From Polytrichum commune (taxonomy: Eukaryota > Streptophyta > Polytrichopsida > Polytrichales > Polytrichaceae), in NCBI GenBank assembly GCA_950295325.1, contig OX485809.1:24738001-24802000 (forward strand): a DNA stretch of 64,000 nt, in the 5' to 3' direction. The notes below the pieces were generated by a model. It worked only from the letters and a program-made list of their open reading frames with translations. It had not been told where the DNA came from and ran no database searches. Position numbers and translations under genes: made by a program. This document shows, piece by piece, positions 48,224 to 59,355 of this stretch (the first letter of the stretch is position 1; each line of letters opens with the position of its first letter).

Positions 48224-51200
48224 TCAACCTCAATTTGTGGCAAAATTTGAAAGAGCATATATTTGCAAACTTTTGAAGCAGTTATACATGTGTGTGTGGA
48301 TGGGTGTTGAACTTTGACTTATTAACTATCCCAGCCAATAAGCCAACCTATCAATCTTTATAATAATCTTAAATGCATTAATTTTAGGAGAATATTGAAC
48401 CATTATGCACCAAAAAAATAGGTGTTTGAATAAAAACATGTCTACCATAAGACTTAAAAGTTGAACGCACATGTATCACATATCACGCGCGCACACATAC
48501 ACAATTCATGTTGCAAAATTTTGTGGTCCATATTTATTACCATGATTAGTATAATTTTAATATCAAATCTAAGGTGGATGTGCATCTCATTTGGGTGCCA
48601 TTGTGTTAAGCGTTTTGTGCCCATTTATGTGCAGAGTAGAATATCTTGATACTCAAATCAGGCAGATTATATTATACAAGTAGGAGACTTAACTTACTTG
48701 CCTCTTTGAAAAAATGTAACTAATTAATTACATGAGAAAAAACTGCAAAACAACTTGCATTCCTCATCATTTCCTCCACTCCATCTCGGGAAAACATTGC
48801 ACAAATTTCAAGCCACTCTTCCTAACCAAATGAGCTTGTTCCCACCGCCCTCCGTTTTCTACCTCAAGCTACGTACTTACTCTCAACAGTGTCTATGTTT
48901 GACAAATTTCATTTGACGTTCAACTTCAAATCCAAAGTGTCACGTGACGTTCTTAAAAACAAAAATGAATGTCAATTGACATCTACATTTTATTCCAAAA
49001 TGTCACCTCAATTTTAGCTTACACAATATTTTAGGAAAACTAATATTTTGAATAATCAATATGCAATCTTGATTCGTAATTAAAAAAAAAAACTTATCAA
49101 TCGGGCGTAAGTATCCTTCGGTCTTGCATGTTTCTCCAAATGTTGAAGATGGTAGCCCAATCCATTGCATAAATTTCGAGCCCACAGATAGAAACCCACA
49201 TAAGAGCATCAAGGGTCTTCAAGTTCAACCTATTGCGCAATTGGCTTTTGATTGCATTTTGTTTGGAAAATCCTCTTTCACATTGCCTCTCCTTGTTCCC
49301 AGTTAGTCTCGCTATCTCTGATCACCGTCTCAACTCCCGGTTACAAAGAAAATTGAAGCTGAATTTAAGTATGTAAGTGAGTTTAGGAAGTTCTCCTAAT
49401 GTTATGGGTACTTGATACTTGAGCCGCAGTTTATAGTACTCAAGTTGCCTACTAATACATGTCATTTGAATTTCTAGTGTGTCAATTGACATGTGGTTTT
49501 TTTCTTCACAAGTCACAGTACGTGTCAACTTCTAAAATGTGCGTGTCAATTGACGTGCATTTATTTTTTGTGCAAGTTTTTGCGTGTCAAAAGAGAAAAA
49601 CTTGCAAAAACTTTGTCAAACATATACACTGACTCTCAATATGTAATGTTTGGGACTCACGGTTTTCAAAGCTATCCCCCACTTAGTGTACTTACCTACT
49701 CTAACGCGTGTGGCGTCCCATGCATGAGCGTGGCGTGGCTGCCCTATGAGTGGTCGCCACGTGGCGGATAGGTGATTGGTGATTGGGTCTCTTGACTTAT
49801 CCACACGGGAGTGAAGTCGGGATTTGGGACCCCACTCCTCATCATTGAGTCCTTGGAGGCCCTCAAAACCGGCGCCCATTGCATGCCCTTTGCCACCCCC
49901 CCCCCCCTTTCTCTCTCTCTCTTTCTTTCTTTCTTTCTTAATTCCTTCCCTCAACCCGCCTCCTTTGTTGCGCCAAATGCTTCTTGCCGGCCTCCGAAAT
50001 TCTCGCCACCACCAAGTGAATCTCCACGTTGATATTCCTATTCCAAATTAGCCTCCATGGCAACGCGATTAAAGAAAATGTGTTCGTAGACGATCTACAA
50101 ATACGAGGGCGAATTCGTAACGTTATTCAGCCATGTGGGTTTAGTGCCACTAACCCTAGGAATAAAGCAGCTACATGATGTGAACCCCGAACAAAGTAGT
50201 AATATTTGGTAATAAGTTCATACAGTCGAGTCGGCACTTGGAAATTTGGGTGGAGTGTAATCTCACCACTATTCATATGACGCATTGTTCATCCCAACAC
50301 CATTCACTGGAAGTGATATTCATAGCAGCGTTGTTCACTGAGAATACCGGCCTTGTTCTCAATATTCATAGTATTCATACTGGGACTGTTCACTATTCGT
50401 ATTGACGCCGGTCTCTTCCCATGAAGATAAGACAGTGGAAGCCCATGTCATGTGCTAAATATGAAATTGAACTCAACCACACGGTTGACTAATGTTATGT
50501 TCGCATGGTTTTTATAGCATACTATACTAAATATCAGCTTTAGCACGACATGAATGTGTCGTATAATTATCGTGGGTCGGAATAATATTCAAACTCAAAA
50601 CAAAATTCATGTGGTTTCTCATTGCAAATTACATGAACTCCTTGTCACAAGAATAATTAAATTTTTAATAGCATGATAGTGTTAGCCCACATTGATCTAC
50701 ATTTCTAAGAAAACATGTGGCTCCTAAAAACAAACTTTCGTAAGGATTGGTGTTACTCGGAAAGTAATATGGTTTAATTAACAAATTATCATCCAGGACC
50801 TGTCAAGGGTTTATGGGTTTAGGTTCCAAGAGACAAGTGATTGGGCCTTATAAGGTGGACCCTCGAGATCAAGGGTCCAATTTATCATGGCGGTATTTGC
50901 CTATGATTATCTATTCACTTGTCGCAATTGGAGCTTGGGACTTGTAATCCATGTAAATAAAAAACAAACAAGTTCCTTGGGTGTGGTTTGTACAAGGATT
51001 AGGGTTTGGCCCAAGATGACTTTAAACTACATGGTGATAGTGGAAAGGTACCCGTTTTCGAATGGAGTGGTCGGCGGTTCAATTCTTGTTGAGAAATCTT
51101 CTCTCTACTTGACATAGGATAAAACCTAGTTAGAAAGCCAAAAGCCCACCCACTGCAAAGTAGGTGGTAAACCCCACCTTGCACCAAGGAGATTCTTGAG

Positions 51201-52357
51201 CATGATAGAGCCAACAGGCTCAAATTCACGTCGGATTGCCGGACGTTGGTTTTATTTATTTTTTATTTATTTATTTAGGGTTGGGGTTTGGGACTAGGGT
51301 GCGGGGATTTAGCACTCATGCACTTGGGGGGGGGTTAGTCATTGGTTGGAGTAGCAATATACGTGTGAACAAATGATAGGGTATTTTAAAAACATGGGGG
51401 CAAAAAATTATAAATGGACTTAAGAGTAATATAGGGTATCAAAAATGGCACTGAACATCTTTAAAGTACTATAGGGTATGGAATAATAGGTAATTTGGAA
51501 TTTTAAGTAATTCAAGCCATTTTTCTATTAACCCAAAGTAGAAATTTACATAATGATAGCATGTGAAAAAAAAAAAGAGAATTGAAAGTAATACCCCCCT
51601 ATAAAATAGTGGTTGTTCGCACCTATATCCTTAACTTTTTAACACACTGCCCCCCCCCCCCCCCCCGAGCTCATGCACTAAACTTTCATCATTTCAACAC
51701 CGGTGCTATCTCTTCACAAAACCAACCATGTTAAGCACATTTCATGATGACGTAGTTTGAAAGCGATATCGAGTGCTATTGCACACCATAAACTACAACA
51801 AATAGATTGCATCATACAAGATGATCTTGCAAAAATAGCGCTTCTAGAAATGACATTTGTGACGTTGCACGTTGACTACGTCACCCAAACGGAATATAGC
51901 GATCGCGTTTTGTAGTTTTGAACGTGAGCCCCCAAGGAAGGGGGTTAGTGGGAGTCGTGTGGGACAACACTCAATCACAAGCACGAGATTCGAATTGGGC
52001 GCGAGGCGGGTTAGAGACTTAGAGTGATTCAACGACCACCTACGAATCATGGCACAAGGTGATTAGGAATAAGTGACGAAAGACGTTCAAATTGGGCATT
52101 AGCATTGGCTTTTGCAATGTGGCAAAACACATACTTGGGCACTAATTTTGGCGAAGGAATCGGGTGAGGCGTGGGATGTGGCAAACGGGAGCCGAGGTGC
52201 TTTGGGGTGGCTCCCCAAATGGCTCCCGTGTGAGTCAGCCCAAGTGTTTGGATGACCATGTCCAAGGCCGTAAGCTAGATTCCTATTCTTCATGTTCCCT
52301 TTTCTTCCCATCCCCTCCCCTCCCAAACATTCCATTGGACATCGGTTCTAATTAGGA
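48224..52357. other. Gene-free stretch with C-rich tracts
   Basis: Open frames in this 4-kb stretch show no family resemblance. It contains runs of 12 C (49896-49907), 9 G (51326-51334) and 17 C (51650-51666), a CT then CTTT microsatellite (49908-49940), and (TTTA)n at 51250-51280. The ATTCATAG/TTCACTGAGAATA cluster at 50265-50405 is related to family R5. Confidence 0.35.
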
Positions 52358-52364
52358 TTGTTAC

Positions 52365-52710
52365 ACTAATATTGTAGTTAGTAACTTTGAAGGTCTTCTT
52401 GTGACCCGGAGCAACCTAGTAGTTACTTGGAAGGAAAGGCCTCAGATGAACATTATTTCCTTGATTCCCACTCGCATAACATTATTCAGATCCATAACAA
52501 TGTTCCATGGGACTGATAGTATTTCACAGAATATTCCCCATGTTCGGATTAAGTGTGAGGCGTGTGGGGAATATTCTATGGAATACTACCAGTCCCACAA
52601 AACATTGTTATGGGTCTGAATAATGTTATGCGGGCTGCGTTGTTTTGGACAGGTTGGTTATATTTAAGGTTCTTTCTGCAATTGGATTTTCGATTTGTGC
52701 CCCCCCCCCC
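52365..52710 (+). pseudogene. LINE 3' end, interrupted by a hairpin insertion
   Basis: GTGACCCGGAGCAACCTAGT and TTACTTGGAAGG, then after the hairpin GTTATATTTAAGGTTCTTTC and TTTTCGATTTGTGCCC, follow the 3' end of the LINE at 33990-34150 (GTGACATGGAGTAACTTAGT ... TTCAATTTGTGCCC). It finishes in 11 C and an A-rich tail. No protein can be read. Confidence 0.65.
52473..52640. mobile_element. 168-bp near-perfect hairpin (foldback MITE or small-RNA-precursor-like)
   Basis: The left arm starts CGCATAACATTATTCAGATC at 52474 and runs about 75 bases to AGAATATTCCCCATG. The right arm is its reverse complement with about 10 mismatches (GAATATTCTATGG ... GGGTCTGAATAATGTTATGC). The loop is only about 10-15 bases. 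It cuts cleanly into a LINE 3' end, which is how its borders were set. Long arms and a tiny loop would make a stable RNA hairpin if transcribed. Confidence 0.75.
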
Positions 52711-52829
52711 AAAAAAAGAAAACTTAACTCATGAGACTTCTTATGATTAAGTTTACAAGTATTGTCATTTAACCTTACGTTTAGTTCATCCACCTTTGGT
52801 CTGGTATATTTTGCATCCTCACACTTTTG

Positions 52830-53060
52830 TGATGAAATATTGTCATGGATGACTAAAATATAGATGGAAATCCACGTAGTATGTGAGAGTAATACAACAT
52901 TGTAAATCTATAATGCCTAAAATGTTTTTACAAGGAATGACAATTAGTGTTAGGTTCATGTTTAGTGTTGGTGACACTATAGGGGTTGTTTACAATTAGT
53001 GATGAGCAAGACAAACAGAATTGGTGACACTAAATGCAACAATTAGTGTAGTGTGACTAA
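52830..53060 (+). repeat. Interspersed repeat family R2, copy 3
   Basis: GATGAAATATTGTCATGGAT, AACATTGTAAATCTATAATG, TTTACAAGGAATGACAATTA and GAATTGGTGACACTAAATGC in the same order as the copies at 44785 and 45335. Confidence 0.7.
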
Positions 53061-54849
53061 CACTAATTTCTCCACAATTTCATAAACATCTATGCCCTAG
53101 GCAAAGTATAATATAGCCAAGGGTCAAGAATAAACATGTTGTGATTTTTAAAAGAACAACAACATAAGTCTTAGTGCCACGGCAAGGCCCCCATGGAACA
53201 TGGAGTATATTATATATATAAAAGGTGAGGGAGCACAAGACTTTGCATTATTGTGGTGCCACTTAACATAACATTAGGTGTTTTGGATTGAAACCTTAAG
53301 AGTCGTTGGTTTGGTATGATTGTGAGACTCTTGACCTTGAAGGCTTAGACATGTAGTTCTAGATGACTTCTTATCATTAATTTAAAATTGATCTTTAGTC
53401 TTATTACATTAGAGGAAATCCACTTAAGGTGTACAAGTTTAGCAAGACCTTTGATGCCATAAAAGAAAAAGAAATCACATCACCTTTAGTGCTATTACGA
53501 ATTTGATCTCTTTGTTGGCCCTATCTCATTCAAGAGTCCCCTTCATACATAATAAAGTTAATTGCTTACCTTGCGATAGGTGGGTCTTGTTTTTGAGACA
53601 TTGTTACAGAAGCAAATACCCCTCGGAGGGAGGAAGCACTGGGACTTGGTTGCTGTCTAATTTGCACTTGAACTAGGTATGAGAGGTATTTGATAACTAC
53701 TTGGTATATTGCTTTCATTAAATTTTGATGCCAAAAGTAGACTTGCAACCTCAACTCCTAACTTAGTTCACAACAAAGCAAACTAGACAAGAAATACAAA
53801 ACTCACATAACATTATTTAACTACTATCAGTCTTTCCATTCTAATAATATAAGTACACTACTTCACCTTATTTTTCAGCCTTAATCAACTAGTGCAATGC
53901 TCTATTTTGAGAATTAAAAAGTATATTTTCAAATATAAGTTGGAATATTCTAGGCCCCACCAAATGTACAAACTCAGTTGAATAAATGTTGTGCATGTTA
54001 GTATCCTAAGTCCTACAATTTCAAAACTGGTTTGTTTATATGAATGTCCTAAATTTACATTCCAAAAATAATTATTGTGCTAAATATGATGAGAAATCAA
54101 TCACTTCACAATCATTGTCTATTTTAGGCTTGTGTAGCTTGAATCATGGGGTTGGCATGTCATTAGAATTCATGACGTCATTGATAAAATGATATGGGAC
54201 ATGTACATCTTTTAAGTTTTGCATCTTAACTTTGCTTTTGAAGCTTGAAATGACAACCATCTTTGTGATGTGCAAGTGCTAACCAAAGAAGCCAATTCCC
54301 GATGCAATTCAATGGGTCCAAAATTGTCCGTGGAGTTGAAAGTGCCTACAACATGGTCACATAAGATATGCATGTAAATAAGTTAGTCTTTCTTATTCTC
54401 CATCTTTTGTTGCGCATATTTGCATTTCAAACATGTGTTTCATTAGCAAATCTAAGATGAAGCATCGGCCAAAACCACATTAATCATTGGACCACCCTTG
54501 GTTTATTTATCGATGTCAAAAGTGCATGTTTGTTGATTTCTTAACAAGAGACGTAGACCCTCCCAATTGTGTGCACTATTGAGAGTGGAGTAAGGAGTTC
54601 ACAAAACTTGAAGACGTGGTTCAATCTTTTTCAAACATGCGTCTTTATGGCGCAAATCCCAAAAATTAAAAAGTGCAACATATGATCTGGAACCAAGGCT
54701 CAAAACAAATAAACTTGAGTTAAGTTAAGCTAACCCATCAATGATCACGATTCATGTTCTTCTTCTCATTCATTCTGTACTTGAAAGAGCTCCCCAGTCC
54801 CAAGGCAAATCCACATTGTGGGTCCCACCACTTGTGCAGATCAATCCCC
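53061..54849. other. Gene-free stretch
   Basis: AT-rich; one region near 54410-54600 repeats wording found next to the OSCA gene at 8820-8960 (GTGTT(G/T)CATTAGCAAATCTA, then GAAGCATC(A/G)GC and CCCAATTGTGT(T/G)CAC), so it is a diverged copy of that OSCA intron segment or of a repeat inserted there. Confidence 0.4.
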
Positions 54850-54995
54850 TCGATCATATGACAAATTGGGCCTAAAATATGTCGTATTACGAGTGCCATG
54901 ATCGTAATGTGAGGGTAAATTACCACTAGAAAGTTTGGTCGACAAATAATGGGTCGTATATTCGGGGTGTCGTGTTATTGAGGTGAGAGTGTACA
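54850..54995. repeat. Relic of the pogo-like element end
   Basis: ATATGTCGTATTACGAGTG, then GAAAGTTTGGTCG and GGTCGTATATTCGGGGTGTC-GTGTTATTGAGG follow the right-end subterminal sequence of the element at 3148-4504 (GAAGTTTGGTCGCG, TGTCGTAATATCGAGGGTGT). No transposase and no clear opposite end. Confidence 0.6.
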
Positions 54996-56345
54996 AAATT
55001 GTGCTATGCTTACTTTGAGAGGATACAAACACATGCAAGATGATGATAATATTGTAAGTTTGTGGTTGTCTTTCTCGTGGATTTAAGGGCACTCACATGC
55101 AGCAAGGACGATTCTCATCGGTGTCCGCTTCCATTGAACAAGAAATTTTTGCATGCCATGTTCAAGTCTTAACTTAGGACTCACATTGTTTCGTGAAGGA
55201 AAAAAAAAAAGACTTTGCATATGTTGGTAAAGATGTGGCTGGTAATTGCAAGCCCATTTTATTTGCTTAAGCACTTCCATGTGGAGAGGGGGAGACCCAC
55301 ATATGAAATTTGCCTCGTTGTCAAATATGTAAGGCGGAATGTGGTTGTCATTTGCATTCATTCTAATTTTAATGTTGCACGACTAATTTTTAATTGAACT
55401 TTATGTCTTGATATTCTAAAATATGAAGATGTTGCAATGACAATGTTTAAATATTAAAAATATATCAAAAACCCAAAAAAAGTGTAAAACACGTCAATAA
55501 CGTGTCCACACCAACTAGACATGTTCACACACATACATTTTCTTCCCCGCTAGCTCAAATGCATGCTAATTTTATGTTTTGCAACAATTAGGTGGTGAAA
55601 TCCTCCTCAAACTTCGCCTCCCTCCCTTTTATAATCATGCAGATTACTTCCAAGGAAAGTTAGGGGTCCAAATTTTTCGTCATCTAATCATTTTTGCCAA
55701 CTTCGCCAGCACATGGAAATGTACCTTTAGATGAGGATTTCACCAAAGAACTTTTTGCACCATGAATCATAATGGTGTTACAAACACAATACGTTCATAT
55801 CCCACAACTCACATGCTTGCAGATTTCACAAGGAAAGTTAAGTTAGTAGTATCATAAACATCAACAACATATATTCATAACACCTACATGGGGAGAGGAC
55901 ACATCAGGAAGGTGGAATATGAAAATATTGATTACTATTGCAGAACATAGTTATTTTTATTTAAAACCAAATTGCCTTCTAAACTACAATATGAAATCAT
56001 GAATTGATTTAGTGATCTCAGATAAGGATGAATCACCAACCAACCTATAGAAGGCATGTTTTTACTATTACCCATCGGTAGGGGTTATAAAGCCGAACTT
56101 CTAGCCATGATGAAAGGCCCATAGAGAGGCTAATAACAACAGAATTGTAGTAATCTCAAAGGAGTCAACCACACACCAATTTATTTTATGGATGACTCAC
56201 GGATTGAGTGTTTTCTTGGTTGAAGACCCCACCACTATATTAAAATTTTCCATACAACAATTTCAAATGGAGATATCATAAGTTACACATGCTAAAGTGC
56301 TAAGTGTCAGTGCATGTGGAAACTGGTGAAATAGCCTTGTGTATA
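54996..56345. other. Gene-free stretch
   Basis: No element borders or coding motifs found. An A-rich run lies at 55200-55210. Confidence 0.3.
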
Positions 56346-56589
56346 ACAGTTACTTCCAAAAGTAATGCAACACCCTTTAGAAAAATGTAAATTTGGCCTT
56401 TTCACGGAAACGGAAAAAGAACTTTATGTCACATGGTGCCAACACAGTCTAAATGTAGTATGTAGCTAGTGTTGCATCAACTTCGACGGTGATCGGACTC
56501 ACATGCCAACAATAAAGGGTCAAAGCGTGAGTGCGGGATATTGCATTACTTTTGGAACTCCTCAAATTTGTTGAATTCTACGTGCAATC

Positions 56590-56672
56590 CCATGTTGTAG
56601 TATGCAACGACTCATTGACTAGCACTTTTGCTTTGCATTCACAAGGTCTTTGGTTCAATTCCCCCTTCCACC
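56590..56672 (+). pseudogene. tRNA-Ala(UGC)-like remnant
   Basis: The right part reads as the 3' half of a tRNA: anticodon arm TTTGCTTTGCATTCACAA with TGC at the anticodon place, then a T-arm with the internal promoter B box GGTTCAATTCC, and an acceptor-like ending followed by CCA. The D-arm side (GTAG...ACTCATTGACTAGCAC) is recognisable but carries an insertion, and the acceptor stem does not pair well. It is therefore a decayed tRNA gene or the head of a tRNA-derived SINE, not a working tRNA. Confidence 0.4.
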
Positions 56673-56732
56673 ATGCCCAAAGCTTCTTAAGAGATTCATT
56701 CACATGTGATTGCCCTCCATAGTGAACAACAT

Positions 56733-56809
56733 ATAGAGTAGCCACACCGGGGGGTCCAACCGAGGCCTAGCCAACTCGGCCAGTGCGGGGCCCCCGGTGT
56801 GGTTGCTCT
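56733..56809. mobile_element. 77-bp GC-rich miniature TIR element nested in the Tc1-like element
   Basis: GAGTAGCCACACCGGGGG on the left and, reversed, GAGCAACCACACCGGGGG on the right pair over 18 bases with two mismatches; TA stands directly outside on both sides. The interior (CCAACTCGGCCAGTGCGGGG) is also GC-rich. It lies just before the first transposase-like codons. TA flanks fit a Stowaway-type insertion. Confidence 0.7.
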
Positions 56810-56811
56810 AA

Positions 56812-57780
56812 TAATTGCCATATAATAGCTAGGAAACTAGGAACAACACTATTCGGAGTTAGTCGCATCATTAAGTGTTACGGAGGTACGGGGAAGCTGG
56901 AGGATAAGAGAAGGTCAGGGTGTCCACACAACTTTAGTGAGAGGGATGATCGCTACTTGGCATCACTGGTACATGTAGACAAGCAGAGTATTCTAGTACA
57001 ATGTCAAAGGGTTCTTTGAGAGGTTTCAAATATCACAACTTCCCTTAACATAGTAAGGAGAACATTAAAGCACCAAGGACAATAGTTTGCAATGAAGGAG
57101 AAGAAGCCTTTCTTTTTGGATCATCACAAACAATCAAGGTATGAATGGGCTAAAGAGTGTAAGGATTGGATGGAGGAGCAGTGGAGGAAAGTTTTGTTCT
57201 CAAATGAAAGTAAGTTCAACATTGTGTGGTTTGATGATTGAGAGTGGTGATGGAAAAGGCTTGGGGAACCCCTAAGCACTCATGTGGTTAGTAAGACTAT
57301 GAAGCACAAAGGAGGGAGCATCATGGTTTGGGGTTGCATGACTTGGGAAGGCATTGGGGAGTTGACAAAAATCAAAGGAAAGACAAATAGTGAGCATTAT
57401 TGGAACATCTTACATGACAACTTGAGCATGTCAGTAGTGAAGTTCGGAAAAGAAGCAAAGTAGTGGGTGTTCCAACATTGCAACGACCAAAAAAACATAC
57501 TAACATGTCAACAATCAAATGAGTCAACGATCACACAATCACGATACTGCCACGGAGTCCACAATCCCCCAACATGAATACGATCGAACACCTTTGGAAC
57601 GAAGTGGAGCGGCGCCTCCGACTCCGTAAAGACCTCCCCACTAGCAAGGATGACCTTTGGAAGAAGTTGTAGGAGAGATGGAACAACATTGAGGTGGAAG
57701 TCGTATAGAAGCTGGTGAAATCAATGCCAAACAGAGTGTAGGCATTGTTGAAGGTGAAAGGGTATGAGCCCAAAATGGTT
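56812..57780 (+). pseudogene. Tc1-type transposase, inactivated
   Basis: Pieces in order: helix-turn-helix region RKLGTTLFGVSRIIKCYGGT followed by KLEDKRRSGCPHNFSERDD (to about 56950), as in Tc1 paired-like DNA-binding domains; RRTLKHQG; RYEWAKECKDWMEEQWRKVL-FSNESKFN, where the first catalytic Asp (usual FSDESKFN) is Asn; GGSIMVWGCMTWEGIGEL; WVFQHCNDQKN, where the second catalytic Asp (usual QQDNDPKH) is Cys; and IEHLWNEVERRLR with the final catalytic Glu intact (about 57585-57620). Several stops (mostly TGG or CAG codons turned to TGA/TAG) and at least two frame changes kill it. The start of the protein is lost to the nested element. Confidence 0.85.
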
Positions 57781-57934
57781 GCTCACATTTGTTTTATGCT
57801 TAGAATTTACTTAGATTTGCATTTGACATCATTGTGAAACATCAAAAAGTAAAAAAAAAAGTGAGGTTTGGTGTGGGATTATGTTTAGGCCTTAGGCTTA
57901 TGCGGTGTGGTTAATTAAAGGATTAGCGGCATTA

Positions 57935-58150
57935 GGGGGGGGGGGGGGGGGTTGAATGGCGGAGCGCAAGCTCCGAAGCGGGATTGAGTTTGAGCTAAGC
58001 TCGAAGTTGGATTGAGGTTGAGCTAAGCTCGAAGTTGGATTGAGGTTGAGCTAAGCTCGAAGTTGGATTGAGGTGGAGCTAAGCTCGAAGCTGGATTGAG
58101 GCAGAGCCAAGCTCGAAGCTGGGTCGAGGTCGAGCCAAGCTCAAAGGTTC
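57935..58150. repeat. 28-bp tandem repeat preceded by a run of 17 G
   Basis: The unit GAGGTTGAGCTAAGCTCG plus AAGTTGGATT is repeated with an exact 28-base period (AGCTAAGC at 57993, 58021, 58049, 58077), then two more diverged units (GAGCCAAGCTCGAAGCTGG). Each unit contains the near-palindrome GAGCTAAGCTC. The GC content is much above the surroundings. Confidence 0.85.
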
Positions 58151-58839
58151 AGAAGCCCTTTTGACGGGCAGTGACGGGCGTAGCCCCGAGCCCAACAGTA
58201 TAGAATCCCGAAGCCACATTAAGTACTGAAGTTGAATCAAAGGGGGGGGGGTAGTTGTAGTATTCACCTTATATTACAATAGAGGCTAGTTGGGTAGGCT
58301 TAATATAAAGGATTAGTCCAGGTAATTAGTTAATTAGTAAGTGAGGAAACCACAAAATGCTAGGTGGTGGCATTAAGTGTTCATTAGGTGTGTGGGTTTT
58401 GCGATGGGATGTATTACGGGGGTGATAATAGGGAAGAGCGTTCTTCAACGCTTGTATCCTCGCCATGGAATAAATTGGGGTGCCAAAATTGATGTGAGAT
58501 GCAATGGAGGTTAATGACATTGGGAAGATTTAGCTAGGTTAGCATGAATGTGATCCCCGTGCCCTCACCCGGACTACGACGCATAAGGGTGGGTGGTTTG
58601 GCCTCACAAAGGGGGATACACCAAATACTAGCCAAGTAGCACAACATTGATGCAAATCAAACAACAAATAAACTACAATTTTCCGTATGGCATGCAATGT
58701 TCTCAATGTCATCCAACGTGGTTCATGTGTTTCGGAACATAATAATGTTAAAAGTGCTAAAAACAATGCAACACCCGACTTTCATGTTTTTAATTTACTA
58801 TTAACATGCGATTATGATGACAATGAAAATTGACGTGAA

Positions 58840-58855
58840 GCTAGCTAGCTAGCTA
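58840..58855. repeat. (AGCT)n microsatellite
   Basis: Four AGCT units in a row; a self-complementary repeat inside the Tc1-like element near its right end. Confidence 0.7.
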
Positions 58856-59355
58856 CATACTTTTATTTAGAATGTGTTGACACCACGTAATGTAAAGTTT
58901 TCCTGTTTCCAAGAAAATATAAATTTTGTATGTTTGTAAAGGATGTTGCATTACTTTTGGAAGTCACTGTATTTACTGCAGTCACGCCGAAGTTGACGCT
59001 CATCAGTGCTTGATTATTGATAGTATACTGCACGTGTTTGTTTGATTACTGATAGTATAAGTTATTGCATGTGTTTGTAGATCGATCTATTTTGGATACG
59101 TGGAAGCACAGATCGTTGGGCACATATCAAGCAAGTGCAAATAATCCAGTCTTCATAAAATAGCAACCGCAATTGCACAGCCACAGTAACATTAACTACG
59201 TGGGGAGAGCTGCTTTTTCTTCTTTTTCTTTTCCTAGGGACTCATAATCTTAGTCGGGTGCACTTTGAATCAAAGCTCGGGATACGCAATCTTGCTTCAA
59301 TTTCAGTCTAAATCTAAAGTGGATAGGAAAGGAACAATAGACTTTGCTAGGCTTA

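Larger units (their letters stand above)
56347..58969 (+). mobile_element. Tc1-like DNA transposon (DDE superfamily), 2.6 kb, defective
   Basis: The TIRs are 29 bases with two mismatches: CAGTTACTTCCAAAAGTAAT at 56347 and, reversed from 58969, CAGTGACTTCCAAAAGTAAT, both going on GCAACA(C/T)CC. TA lies at 56344-56345 (one base away) and at 58970-58971. A third, inverted copy of the end lies inside at 56536-56562. A Tc1-type transposase remnant occupies 56812-57780 on plus. Between it and the right end lie a run of 17 G, a 28-bp tandem repeat and unrelated sequence, so the element has gained material: Tc1 elements are normally 1.3-1.8 kb. A small TIR element is nested upstream of the transposase. 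Confidence 0.75.

Noticed and set aside
49616-50051. Overlapping frames of up to 112 codons with Pro/Ser or Lys/Arg-rich sequence
   Set aside because: Composition comes from the C12 run and CT/CTTT microsatellite, not from a protein family.
51040-51100. Possible tRNA B box (GGTTCAATTC)
   Set aside because: No anticodon arm or acceptor stem could be built around it.
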